DNA from: Alphaproteobacteria bacterium
GTDB lineage: Bacteria; Pseudomonadota; Alphaproteobacteria; ATCC43930; CGMCC-115725
DNA length: 10,652 bases
Assembly (NCBI GenBank): GCA_019237175.1
Contig: JAFAHP010000721.1
Location: 1-10,652 of the forward strand
Direction: 5' to 3'
Shown here: piece by piece, positions 1-7,017 of the stretch
How positions within the stretch are numbered: the stretch's first letter is position 1
How the letters are laid out: each line of letters begins with the position of its first letter
Translations under genes and position numbers: made by a program
Notes under the pieces: model-generated
Database searches by the model: none
The model's input: only the letters and a program-made list of their open reading frames with translations
What the model was told of the DNA's origin: nothing

Positions 1-159
1 GATCCGGGCCATTTCACCTCGCCGCACGGTATCGCCGTCGACCATGACGGCAACATTTTTGTCGGCGAATTGTCCGGACGGACCTGGGCGCGGTTCGCCA
101 AAGGCCCGGCGCCAAATCGCATCCGTGTTCTGCACAAGCTCGAAAAAGTCGCCGCCTGA
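1..159 (+). CDS. C-terminal end of an NHL-repeat/beta-propeller-type protein (5' truncated by window edge)
   Basis: Frame 1 is open from the first base to TGA at 157-159 and gives 52 residues. The stretch beginning DPGHFTSPHGIAVDHDGNIF and continuing VGEL has the pattern of an NHL-type propeller blade: S-P-H-G-I-A-V-D, then D-G-N-I-F-V-G. Such blades occur in NHL-repeat proteins, peptidylglycine-lyase-like proteins and SMP-30-like proteins. The tail (RIRVLHKLEKVAA) is basic and looks like a natural C-terminus. Only the last blade is visible, so enzymatic or binding function cannot be assigned. The amidase gene follows on the same strand after a short gap and could be co-transcribed. Reading frame and stop are clear; the family is a moderate-confidence call from one repeat. 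Confidence 0.7.
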   Translation, partial: DPGHFTSPHGIAVDHDGNIFVGELSGRTWARFAKGPAPNRIRVLHKLEKVAA

Positions 160-247
160 GCATCGCGCCCAGGCAGGTTGAGGTTGACGACAGCCGGCAG
201 ACGCCGAGATCATGCGCCGTCACCAACCATATTGGCGGACGGCGCCG

Positions 248-1750
248 ATGACGAATTCGCACGGCCTTGCAATGAGCTGGGAGGAATGGGGCAAGCACGA
301 TGCCGTGGCGCTCGCCGATCTGGTGCGCGCCGGAACGGTCGCCGCGAGCGAGCTTTGCGCACAGGCCGCGGCAGGGGTCGCTCGGATCGATCCGCAGCTC
401 GAGGCGGTGCTCGGGCTCTACGACGACGTGGTCGCCGATCCGGACAAGGACAGGCCGAGCCGCGAGGGACGGCTCTACGGCGTGCCGATGTTTTTGAAGG
501 ACCTCGGCTCGGGTCTCGCCGGCCGCAAACAGGAATCCGGGTCGAAGCTGTTCAAGGATCATGTGCTCGAGACGACCGATCCGCTCGTTGACAACTACCT
601 TAGCGCCGGCTTGGTCCCGCTGGGCCGGTCGACGACACCCGAATTCGGCATGACCTTCGACACCGCGACCGACTATCTCGGCCGGGTCAAGGTAACGCAC
701 AATCCCTGGAAACTCGAGCGGACCCCCGGCGGCTCGTCGGGCGGCTCGGCCGCGGCGGTTGCCGCTGGGATCGTCCCGATCAGCATGTCTTCCGACGGCG
801 GCGGGTCCACCCGCATCCCGGCCTCGTTTTGCGGTCTTGTCGGGCTCAAGGCGACGCGCGGCCGGGTACCGCGGCCGCTGTCGCAGAGCGAATATGCGAC
901 GCGGATCTCGATCGACGGCGTCGTTACCCGCACCGTTCGCGACACCGCGGCAGCGTACGATTACCTGACCCGCATCCCCAATGGCGGCAGCTTCATGACG
1001 ATCGGGGGGCGGTCAATCTCCTATGCTCAGGCGGTCGAGCGCGATCCCGGGCGGCTCGCGATTGGCCTGTCGACCGGAATGTGGGGGCGTGCGGCGCCGA
1101 CCGATCCCGAAGTGATCGACCATGTCCGCGGCGTCGCGGCGTTGCTCGAGGGCTTGGGTCACGACATCATCGAGATCGCCGAGGAGAACATCTGCGATTG
1201 GCAGGCCTTGTGGTCGGCCTACACAATCAATTGGGTCGGCTCGCGCGCGCAGTTCGCGACCACGTCCAGGGAGCGCGGCCTCGTCCCCGAACGGCTCGCC
1301 GATTATCTCGGCCCGATGGTGTACCGCCATTACCTCGCGGCCGCGCGATACGACAAATTCGACATCTGGAAGATGATGGCGCAGAACAACACTGTCACGC
1401 GGCAATTCGGCCGCCTGATGGAACGAGTGGACGTGCTGCTCACGCCGACGATGGCGATCCGGGTGCCGCACGCTAACGGGCCCTATTCGCTGTTGCGCGA
1501 GGAAGAGCTGGACCCGTGGCTCGCGCGCCTCTGCGACGCCTGCCGTTACACGATGCCGGCGAATGAGACCGGTCTTCCCGCTATTTCGGTGCCGGCCGGG
1601 CTCGACCATGACGGGCTGCCGATCGGTGTCCAATTCTACGGCAACTTCTGTTGCGAGGATCTGCTGCTGCAGCTTGCCGCACAGATCGAAAGGGCACGAC
1701 CGGAATGGTTCGGCGCGGTCCCGCCGGTGCATGTCACCCGGTCGCTGTAA
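248..1750 (+). CDS. Amidase-signature family hydrolase (Ser-cisSer-Lys amidase)
   Basis: The product, 500 residues from the ATG at 248, hydrolyses an amide bond, probably in the cytoplasm since no signal peptide is visible. The amidase signature is complete. The catalytic Lys is K84 in GVPMFLKDLG, the cis-Ser is S163 in TPGGSSGGSAAA, and the nucleophile is S187 in SDGGGSTRIPASFCGLVGLK. The C-terminal NETGLPAISVPAG...DGLPIGVQFYG segment is also typical. Length fits the family (about 450-510). The start is uncertain: ATG 212 adds 12 residues (MRRHQPYWRTAP) unlike family N-termini, and ATG 272 lacks a ribosome binding site; 248 has a weak purine-rich GGACGG upstream. The family covers many substrates (acylamides, arylamides, amino-acid amides), so the substrate is unknown. 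It is not GatA by context: no gatB or gatC is nearby. The neighbouring transporter converges on it, so the two are not one operon. Confidence 0.93.
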   Translation: MTNSHGLAMSWEEWGKHDAVALADLVRAGTVAASELCAQAAAGVARIDPQLEAVLGLYDDVVADPDKDRPSREGRLYGVPMFLKDLGSGLAGRKQESGSKLFKDHVLETTDPLVDNYLSAGLVPLGRSTTPEFGMTFDTATDYLGRVKVTHNPWKLERTPGGSSGGSAAAVAAGIVPISMSSDGGGSTRIPASFCGLVGLKATRGRVPRPLSQSEYATRISIDGVVTRTVRDTAAAYDYLTRIPNGGSFMTIGGRSISYAQAVERDPGRLAIGLSTGMWGRAAPTDPEVIDHVRGVAALLEGLGHDIIEIAEENICDWQALWSAYTINWVGSRAQFATTSRERGLVPERLADYLGPMVYRHYLAAARYDKFDIWKMMAQNNTVTRQFGRLMERVDVLLTPTMAIRVPHANGPYSLLREEELDPWLARLCDACRYTMPANETGLPAISVPAGLDHDGLPIGVQFYGNFCCEDLLLQLAAQIERARPEWFGAVPPVHVTRSL

Positions 1751-1815
1751 GCGGTTAAGGTCGAGGCGGTCGCGGCCCTCGGTTCTGCGACGGCCACGAG
1801 TGCGGACGGCAAGCG

Positions 1816-3102
1816 CTAGTCCAATCCCGCCTCTCGCGCCGGTTCCAGCGTACGCCCGCGACCGGTCTCCTGCTGGCGCATCAGCAAAAAACCAACGACG
1901 GCGAGATTGGCGAGATTGAACAAGGCACCCGCGACGAAGGCAGGCGCGTAAAAGCCGAAATAATCATAGAGGGCGCCAGCAAACCAGCTGCCGAACGCCA
2001 TCCCGCCCATCGAGGTGAACAGCAGCGTCGGCACTCGCCACGACGCTTGCGCCGACGGGAACAGCTCGCGGATCGCCACGACATAGGCGGGGATGATGCC
2101 GCTGAAGCCAAGCCCGTAAGCGGCCGAGACCGCAAACAGCCCGGCCTCGCTGCGGGTGATCGAGAACAGGGCGACCGCCAGCGCCTGGCAGGCCGATCCG
2201 GCGAACACGGTAGCGAGCCCGCCGACCCGATCCGCGGCCCAGCCCCAAAACATGCGGCTGGCAAAGGCGCAACCGAGCAGGACCGACAGCATCGCCGCAC
2301 CCTGCGCGGGCGCTATGCCGAGATCGCTGCAAAACGCGACGAGGTGGCTCGACGGCATTGCCATCGGCACGCAGCACAAGAAACCTGCTCCGCAGAGCAG
2401 GGCCTGCACCGTGTTGGGCCGCAGCCGCAGCGCCGCCGTGCCGTGATAGGCGAAACCGGCCGACCTCGTCGCGCGGCCGGGCTGGGGTGCCGGTTTCAGC
2501 AGCAGCGCGAGCGGCACGATCAGCATGAGGGCGCCGGCGAAGGCGAGCATCGTTCCCTGCCACGCCAGCCCAGCCAATGCGTGTTGAAATGCCGAAGGCC
2601 AGATCACCCCCGCGATGTACTGGCCAGAGGAGATGAGGGCGAGCGCCGCGCCGCGGCGGCGATCGAACCAGCGGCTGATATAGATCAGCAAAGGCGGGTA
2701 GAGCGCCCCGCCGCCGAGAAACCCGATCAGCAGGGCGTGCCCGAGATAAAGTGTCCAGATCCGCCCGACCGCCGAGACGGCGAGGCCTAGCGCCGTCATC
2801 AGCGCCCCGAAGATCACCGTCTGGCGCAGGCCGATTCTATCGGCGACCCAGCCCATTACAATGCCGCCGGCACCAGTTCCGACCCAGACCAGGGCGGCCG
2901 CCAACGCGACCACAGAGCGGTCGGTGTCGAGAGCGGCGGCTATCGGCTTGAGCGCGACCACGACAATCAGCGGTGCGCCATAAGAGATCGTTAGGATGGC
3001 GATCGCGAGCAGCGCCGCGATCCATGAGGCGCGGTTCTCGATGCTGTCCGGAAAGCGGCGAGACGACACGCCGCGCGTCCGAACTGCCGTGGAATCGGTC
3101 AC
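1816..3102 (-). CDS. MFS transporter, 12 TM (monocarboxylate/oxalate-formate-like)
   Basis: The product is a 428-residue inner-membrane carrier with about twelve hydrophobic segments (roughly 27-50, 63-86, 95-113, 117-142, 150-175, 183-203, 232-256, 265-288, 296-314, 320-346, 355-380, 385-408). MFS motif A is at 84-93 (GWVADRIGLR), with its second-half counterpart GWAADRVGG at 287-295. The segment RWFDRRRGAALALISSGQYI at 145-163 recalls MFS carriers for monocarboxylates and oxalate/formate. A charged loop at about 204-230 splits the two six-helix halves. The start codon is GTG (3100-3102), with AGAAGG five bases upstream. The gene lies 46 bases downstream of the exported hydrolase on the same strand and is probably co-transcribed, suggesting uptake of the hydrolase product. 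Substrate and direction of transport are inferred. It converges with the amidase gene, leaving 65 bases between stops. Confidence 0.92.
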   Translation of the reverse strand: MTDSTAVRTRGVSSRRFPDSIENRASWIAALLAIAILTISYGAPLIVVVALKPIAAALDTDRSVVALAAALVWVGTGAGGIVMGWVADRIGLRQTVIFGALMTALGLAVSAVGRIWTLYLGHALLIGFLGGGALYPPLLIYISRWFDRRRGAALALISSGQYIAGVIWPSAFQHALAGLAWQGTMLAFAGALMLIVPLALLLKPAPQPGRATRSAGFAYHGTAALRLRPNTVQALLCGAGFLCCVPMAMPSSHLVAFCSDLGIAPAQGAAMLSVLLGCAFASRMFWGWAADRVGGLATVFAGSACQALAVALFSITRSEAGLFAVSAAYGLGFSGIIPAYVVAIRELFPSAQASWRVPTLLFTSMGGMAFGSWFAGALYDYFGFYAPAFVAGALFNLANLAVVGFLLMRQQETGRGRTLEPAREAGLD

Positions 3103-3107
3103 ACCCG

Positions 3108-3113
3108 CCTTCT
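3108..3113 (-). promoter_or_regulatory. Ribosome binding site supporting a GTG start for the MFS gene
   Basis: On the - strand AGAAGG lies five bases before the GTG at 3102-3100. No ATG sits at this N-terminus, so this site decides the start. It falls within the 46-base gap after the hydrolase stop, consistent with independent ribosome loading inside a shared transcript. Confidence 0.65.
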
Positions 3114-3148
3114 TTTATGAATTCGCAGCCGCAATCACCGGACCCGGC

Positions 3149-4657
3149 TCACGGTGCAGAAAGACTGCTGCAGTGGCCGGGTTGCGCCGGTGGTTGGGTG
3201 ATGGTCCCGCCGCGCGGAATACATTGGTCCGGCGGCAGCTGTGCGCCCTGCTCGACGTATTTGACCAACAAATCGAAGGCGTGCTGAGCATGAGGCTGGA
3301 TCAGCTCGAGTTGCGAGAAGGTGTCTTTATATGTCTCGATATGATTGCCGTTTTGCACCTCGTAGAGCCGATATGCTGGACGCTGGCTTTGGCCGCCATC
3401 GCTTTCCGCCCCCTGGTCGGAAAGAGCAGCGGCGACAGCGCGGGCGTAGGCGCGGGCGTGAAGATTGATCGGCAACAGCGCGTCCATCGTGCCGGCGACC
3501 GTGATCAGAGGCCTGCCGATATGGCCGTTGGTGGTGATTGCGGCGACCTCGGCGCCGACATCGGAAGCCGATAGCCGGTCGACATAGCTGTAGGTCCCGG
3601 TGCCCGATCCGTAGGTATCGTAGGTCGGATCGAGGCGTTTTTGCCATTGGCAGAGCGTCACCTCCCAAAATTCGCCCCAATAGGACTCCCAAAGCGAATT
3701 GGTGCCGGCGAGCAGGTCAGGCGGGTAACCGGTCAACACAATGTTTTTCGCCGCGGTGCTGGTGGCGCTGAATCCTGAGGCGGCATAGTCGGTGAAATTG
3801 AGGATTGCCGGCGGCAGTCCGCTCAAAATGTTTGGGGCGAGCGGATCGACATAGGTGCCTTCCCAGTCGATGCCGCCATCATAGAGTTCGGGGGCCGTTT
3901 CGAGCGCGCGACGGACCTGATAGCCGCCGTTCGAGGTGCCGACCGCATAAGTATGCCGGGCGCGGCTGCCGTAATAGGCCTGGACCGCATCCTGTGCGAT
4001 GCGCGTGGCCTCGATCATAAACGGGGTCCAGCGGGTAAACGGCGTTGCCGTATCGTTGGCGTAGAAATGAACCCAAATAGAGGATGCCGGGTTGAGCCGG
4101 CATGCCAGCGGCTCAGGCGGGGTCGGGCTATTGAGCGAGACTACGTAAAAGTTAAGGACGCCCTTGTTTTGAGAAACATAGGCGTAACCCTGCTGCACGA
4201 CATAATCGCTCCAGGCAAAGTCGCCGTTGAACTCGCTGCGGGTTCCCGAGGCGCCGGCGACAACGAGCTTGCCGTTCCACTGATCCGGCAGGCGGATAAG
4301 GATGCGCGCCTCGCCGGCGGGATCGTCGGCGATGCGGGCGTCGAGTTGCAGACCCGGGACTTTTTTTGTGATCGGCGTACGGTTTGGCGGGCTCGGTGAT
4401 ATTACCGAGCGGTCGGTCTGTGGGGTAAAGGCGAAGGCCGGCAAGCCCGGCAGCGAATTGTCCGCGGGGGTCGTATTGGGGTTATTGGTGGTCAGGTCGG
4501 CGCCGGCAAAACACGTCGTATCCGCGGCATTCATGACGCGTCCGGCGAGCCGGGCGAGAAGCTGGTCGCAGCTCGTTGCTGCCATAGCCGAAGTAGCGGC
4601 AAGGCCGGCGGCCGCGAAGAGCATGATGAGCCAAAGTGCGCACCGCCTGTTTGACAT
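3149..4657 (-). CDS. Exported alpha/beta-hydrolase (tannase/feruloyl-esterase- or hydroxyalkanoate-oligomer-hydrolase-like)
   Basis: The product has 502 residues and is probably secreted or periplasmic. Residues 1-26 form a Sec signal peptide: basic MSNRR, a hydrophobic core, and AMA before ATSC. The likely nucleophile is S242 in the elbow GTSNGG (240-245), preceded by the strand TYAV. Plausible partners are D392 in AGTMDALLPI and H439 in NGNHIETY. The mature part has six cysteines (30, 49, 186, 336, 479, 496), enough for three disulfides and fitting export. True tannase/feruloyl esterases have Cys next to both the catalytic Ser and His; here these are Thr and Ile, so it is not a classical member. 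Overall layout still recalls that group and 3-hydroxybutyrate-oligomer hydrolases. The start at 4657 is chosen for AGGGGGA five bases upstream and the signal peptide; a longer in-frame opening to 4861 is rejected. The MFS gene follows after 46 bases. Substrate unknown. Confidence 0.88.
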   Translation of the reverse strand: MSNRRCALWLIMLFAAAGLAATSAMAATSCDQLLARLAGRVMNAADTTCFAGADLTTNNPNTTPADNSLPGLPAFAFTPQTDRSVISPSPPNRTPITKKVPGLQLDARIADDPAGEARILIRLPDQWNGKLVVAGASGTRSEFNGDFAWSDYVVQQGYAYVSQNKGVLNFYVVSLNSPTPPEPLACRLNPASSIWVHFYANDTATPFTRWTPFMIEATRIAQDAVQAYYGSRARHTYAVGTSNGGYQVRRALETAPELYDGGIDWEGTYVDPLAPNILSGLPPAILNFTDYAASGFSATSTAAKNIVLTGYPPDLLAGTNSLWESYWGEFWEVTLCQWQKRLDPTYDTYGSGTGTYSYVDRLSASDVGAEVAAITTNGHIGRPLITVAGTMDALLPINLHARAYARAVAAALSDQGAESDGGQSQRPAYRLYEVQNGNHIETYKDTFSQLELIQPHAQHAFDLLVKYVEQGAQLPPDQCIPRGGTITQPPAQPGHCSSLSAP

Positions 4658-4662
4658 GGCGT

Positions 4663-4669
4663 TCCCCCT
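4663..4669 (-). promoter_or_regulatory. Ribosome binding site deciding the hydrolase start
   Basis: On the - strand AGGGGGA lies five bases before the ATG at 4657-4655. Together with the signal peptide that begins at this ATG, it rules out the 68-residue upstream extension, which would also overlap the start of the divergent VOC gene. Confidence 0.75.
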
Positions 4670-4853
4670 GATGCTGGTAGCTGCCATACGGGCTGGCGCG
4701 CTACATAAGCCGTTCCGCACCTGAGGCTCAACCCCGCTGCGCGCGGTTGTCTGCGAAGAGGCCGGTTGACGGCGGGGTGCGGTAGGATGTTCTGGCCGCG
4801 TCGATGCGCTGCGCCTAGAGTTGCGTGATCGGATCAACCCTCGGAGAAACGTC

Positions 4854-5246
4854 ATGACCAAATTCGTCTACGACCATGTCCATCTACGCAGCCCCAATGC
4901 CGACGAAACGGCGCAATGGTACGAACGGATGTTTGGGGCTGAGATCATCCGGTCGATCCAGTCTGACGGCCGCCCACGCGTGGATATGAACCTGGGGGGC
5001 GTAACCATCTTCATCGCACAGGTTCCGGAGGAGCAGGCTGTCGCGCAGCCGCCGCAGCCGCCTTATCTTGGTCTCGAGCATATTGGGCTTCGGGTCGAGG
5101 GGATCGATGCGGTCGTCGCAGCGCTCAAGGAAAAGGGCGCCGAGTTCACGGTCGAACCAAAGACGATCCGCCCCGGCGTGCGGATCGCCTTTCTGCGGGG
5201 ACCGCAGAACGTTCATATCGAGCTGTTGGACCGCAACGCCGCCTAA
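4854..5246 (+). CDS. VOC-superfamily protein (glyoxalase I/extradiol dioxygenase/bleomycin-resistance fold)
   Basis: This is a 130-residue cytoplasmic protein with the two-module VOC layout. The first module begins FVYDHVHLRSPNADETAQWY and continues ERMFGAE, the classic opening with a metal-ligand His (H8 or H10) and a W-Y-x-x-x-F-G-A helix. The second module has LEHIGLRV (H76) and ends in NVHIELLD (E123), the usual positions of the remaining ligands. Such proteins bind a divalent metal and act on glutathione adducts, catechols or small acids, or sequester drugs; the sequence does not decide which. The ATG at 4854 has GGAG seven bases upstream; an in-frame TTG at 4821 would add 11 residues and is less likely. 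It is transcribed away from the exported hydrolase, with a shared 196-base upstream region in which I found no convincing promoter pair. Confidence 0.87.
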   Translation: MTKFVYDHVHLRSPNADETAQWYERMFGAEIIRSIQSDGRPRVDMNLGGVTIFIAQVPEEQAVAQPPQPPYLGLEHIGLRVEGIDAVVAALKEKGAEFTVEPKTIRPGVRIAFLRGPQNVHIELLDRNAA

Positions 5247-5258
5247 GGTTGATTTTCT

Positions 5259-5298
5259 GCCCCTCTCTCCGCGCGGCGAGAGGTTCGGGGTGAGGGGC
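5259..5298. repeat. Palindromic intergenic repeat (CCCTCTC...GAGAGG...GAGGGGC type)
   Basis: The outer arms GCCCCTC (5259-5265) and GAGGGGC (5292-5298) are perfect complements. A competing inner pair, CCTCTC (5262-5267) and GAGAGG (5278-5283), encloses a G+C-rich loop. This composition matches a short palindromic repeat found many times in the intergenic regions of proteobacteria. It begins 12 bases after the VOC stop and could act as a transcript end or mRNA-stability element. There is no T-run, so a classical intrinsic terminator is not claimed. Confidence 0.65.
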
Positions 5299-5362
5299 TG
5301 GCTCCCCCGGCAAGGATGCAACGACGACTGTCGGTCACGGATCGAAAACCGGGAAATCCGGC

Positions 5363-5644
5363 ATGAAGCACGCCACCCTGTCAACGCTGGAGGGGCTAAC
5401 CGATCTGCTCGTGCAGATCCGGGCGAGGGGCGGCATCAAAGAAAAGAGGATCGGGATATTCTATCGAAAATCGAAAGCGTTTCTGCATTTCCATGAGGAC
5501 CCGGCCGGAGTCTTCGCCGACCTTAACGTCGGAACCGATTTTGAACGATTTCCGCTGAATACCCCGCAGCAGCGCCAGGCGCTCTTGGCTGCAATCGATC
5601 GGGCCTTGAACCTTGGATTATGCGAGACGTTCAATTGTGGGTAA
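5363..5644 (+). CDS. Small conserved protein of unknown function (93 aa)
   Basis: The product has 93 residues, no signal peptide and no membrane segment, so it is probably cytoplasmic. The core GIFYRKSKAFLHFHEDPAGV (31-50) followed by FADLNVGTDFERFPL (51-65) has a defined pattern: Y-R-K-S-x-A-F-L-H-F-H-E-D, then a short D-L strand, then F-x-R-F-P. It resembles small uncharacterised proteins I recall from alphaproteobacteria and actinobacteria that are named only as hypothetical. Two His residues in H-F-H-E-D could bind a ligand or metal, but this is speculation. The helical tail (NTPQQRQALLAAIDRAL) matches that recalled family; the last ten residues look non-conserved. The ribosome binding site is weak (GGGAAA about six bases before the ATG). 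It lies between two palindromic repeats, so it is probably its own transcription unit or follows the VOC gene. Confidence 0.72.
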   Translation: MKHATLSTLEGLTDLLVQIRARGGIKEKRIGIFYRKSKAFLHFHEDPAGVFADLNVGTDFERFPLNTPQQRQALLAAIDRALNLGLCETFNCG

Positions 5645-5665
5645 CATTTCCCCAATTTTGGTCCA

Positions 5666-5720
5666 CACCGGCGAAGGCCGGTGCCCATGGCCGCCATGGA
5701 TCCCGGCCCTCCGCCGGGAT
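5666..5720. repeat. Composite two-hairpin intergenic repeat
   Basis: Two perfect hairpins flank a central palindromic core. Hairpin one has arms CACCGGC (5666-5672) and GCCGGTG (5677-5683) with a four-base loop. Hairpin two has arms ATCCCGGC (5700-5707) and GCCGGGAT (5713-5720) with a five-base loop. Between them is an imperfect palindrome built on CCATGG (5685-5699). The whole resembles a widespread alphaproteobacterial intergenic element. It lies just after the small unknown gene and before the 3' end of the acetyltransferase remnant. Confidence 0.72.
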
Positions 5721-5740
5721 GACTGGAATGAGAAAGCGAT

Positions 5741-5773
5741 AGTGAACCCCTTACATTAGTGAACCCTTACATT
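5741..5773. repeat. Tandem duplication of a 16/17-bp unit
   Basis: AGTGAACCCCTTACATT (5741-5757) is followed directly by AGTGAACCCTTACATT (5758-5773); the copies differ by one C. The repeat lies between the composite palindrome and the broken end of the acetyltransferase remnant. It looks like a replication-slippage duplication or the scar of a small rearrangement, rather than a regulatory array. Confidence 0.8.
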
Positions 5774-5797
5774 GGGACTATCTACCTTATGCCGTTG

Positions 5798-6046
5798 TTA
5801 CTGCTCGAATAACGCCTTTGCCGCGCGCGACCCGACCCCGAGCCGCCGATATTTCCGCAGCACGAAAAACTCGGCGATCGACTGATCGAGTGGTCGGTTG
5901 AGCGCCGACCAGCGATTTATCGGGACAAAACCAGCCAGCCGCTGATCGGCAACGATCGTCAAGGCAAAAAGGCTGTCCTCTTGCCAATAGCTATCCAACT
6001 ATTTGTAAGTGAAGTGGCCTTCGGCATCGACCTCGCCGAATTGGCG
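5798..6046 (-). pseudogene. GNAT N-acetyltransferase remnant, broken by an in-frame TAG and truncated
   Basis: On the - strand two segments share one frame, separated only by TAG (6001-5999). Upstream is RQFGEVDAEGHFTYK; downstream is LDSYWQEDSLFALTIVADQR, then LAGFVPINRW and IAEFFVLRKYRRLGVGSRAA. The latter holds the GNAT acetyl-CoA-binding loop R-x-x-G-x-G in its usual strand-helix setting. Across the stop the text reads like a continuous GNAT (G-x-F-x-Y-[stop]-L-D-x-Y-W), so a Tyr codon may have mutated to TAG. The frame ends ALFEQ-TAA (5800-5798) right after this loop, so the last strands normally needed for the fold, roughly 50 residues, are missing. Upstream of 6046 no in-frame ATG, GTG or TTG exists before another stop (6121-6119), and the N-terminal helices cannot be recognised. 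The TTG at 5998 could start a short peptide but it would not fold as an acetyltransferase. Confidence 0.75.
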
Positions 6047-6128
6047 CCCACCTCGGAGTTCATTGACGCGACTTCGGCTCAGTCCTGCCGCACGCGCCGA
6101 TACGGGGGCGCTGACAGCTCAATCGAGC

Positions 6129-6980
6129 TTATCCAGCGCGGCGGATCAGCTCCGCCCAACGGTCGATGACAGGCAGAACCTGATCCGCTCTGGCGGAGGG
6201 GAGGCTGACGACCACTCGTGCGACGCCGCGGTCGCGGTAGCGCCGCAGCCGCTCTGGATCTTCCGGAGCGCCGAACACCGTCACCGGCACCTCCTCGAGG
6301 CTGCGCCCGGCCTCGCCCGCCATCTCTCGAAACCTCGGTATGAAATCGGTGACCTCGGAATATTGCGGCCGGCTGGCATACGGAACCCAGCCGTCGCCAT
6401 AGCGCAATGCACGCCGCGCTGCGTAGGGAAAGGCCCCGCCGACAATGACCGGCGGATGCGGCTTTTGCACTGGCTTAGGCCGGGTTTTCATTTTTGGAAA
6501 ATCGACGAACTCGCCGTGAAACTCGGGCTCATCCTCGGTCCAGATGGACTTCATCGCCATCACCCGCTCGCGCAGCAGCCTGAACCGGGTTTTGAAGGCA
6601 GTGCCATGATCGGCCATTTCCTCTGCGTTCCAGCCGCCGCCGACGCCAAACAGGAACCGTCCGCGCGAGATGTGGTCGATCGAGGTGACGAGCTTTGCCG
6701 TTTGGATCGGGTCGCGTTGCGAGACCAGGCACACTCCGGTTCCGATGCGCAGCCTCGTCGTCGCCACCGCCGCAGCGGTCAGGGTGACGAAGGGATCCAT
6801 AACGTCATAATATTTCGAGGGAAGTTCGCCGCCTTGCGGAAACGGCGTGGCCCGCGCGCTTGGAATATGCGAATGCTCGGGGGCCCATAGCGACTCGAAC
6901 CCGCGTTCCTCCAGCGCCCGGCCGAGATCGGTCGGGTTTATCGAGTACTCGGTAAAGAACATCGCCGCGCCGAAATCCAT
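6129..6980 (-). CDS. LLM-class oxidoreductase, F420-dependent-type subfamily (TIGR03619-like)
   Basis: The product is a 283-residue cytoplasmic enzyme of the luciferase-like TIM-barrel family. Features seen: the opening GRALEERGFESLWAPEHSHI (20-39) with the family W-x-x-E-H motif; a D-P-F-V-T-L-T-A-A-A-x-A-T-T-R-L-R-I-G strand-helix at 62-80; and FGVGGGWNAEEM at 111-122, a cofactor-phosphate-binding signature in this family. The length and the PKPVQKPHPPVIVGG segment match proteins named probable F420-dependent oxidoreductase. Alphaproteobacterial members may use FMN or F420; the sequence alone does not settle this, and the substrate is unknown. The ATG at 6980 has an AGGGGGAA site three to four bases upstream. 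The cold-shock gene ends 37 bases upstream on the same strand, so read-through transcription is likely. The acetyltransferase remnant lies just beyond its stop. Confidence 0.9.
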   Translation of the reverse strand: MDFGAAMFFTEYSINPTDLGRALEERGFESLWAPEHSHIPSARATPFPQGGELPSKYYDVMDPFVTLTAAAVATTRLRIGTGVCLVSQRDPIQTAKLVTSIDHISRGRFLFGVGGGWNAEEMADHGTAFKTRFRLLRERVMAMKSIWTEDEPEFHGEFVDFPKMKTRPKPVQKPHPPVIVGGAFPYAARRALRYGDGWVPYASRPQYSEVTDFIPRFREMAGEAGRSLEEVPVTVFGAPEDPERLRRYRDRGVARVVVSLPSARADQVLPVIDRWAELIRRAG

Positions 6981-7017
6981 TCTTCCCCCTTTCGGCGGCG
7001 ACGGCGCTCGATCGTCT

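Noticed and set aside
1013..1732. A 239-codon open frame on the - strand antisense to the amidase gene
   Set aside because: The + strand frame carries a complete amidase signature; the antisense frame has no recognisable pattern and is a composition artefact.
1751..1815. Weak inverted repeat between the amidase and MFS stops as a terminator
   Set aside because: Only a five-base GTCGC/GCGAC match with a long loop and no T-run; too weak to call.
4762..4790. TTGACG and TAGGAT as a promoter for the VOC gene
   Set aside because: The two hexamers are only about 11 bases apart, far from the 16-18 needed for sigma70.
4658..4861. A 68-residue N-terminal extension of the exported hydrolase, opening at 4861
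   Set aside because: It would place a signal peptide inside the protein, overlap the divergent VOC gene start, and ignore the strong AGGGGGA site in front of the ATG at 4657. Its Arg/Ser/Pro/Thr-rich composition is that of untranslated DNA.
5999..6001. Programmed read-through or pyrrolysine at the TAG in the acetyltransferase remnant
   Set aside because: The protein also lacks its C-terminal part and any start codon upstream, and no pyrrolysine genes are visible. Simple decay explains it better.
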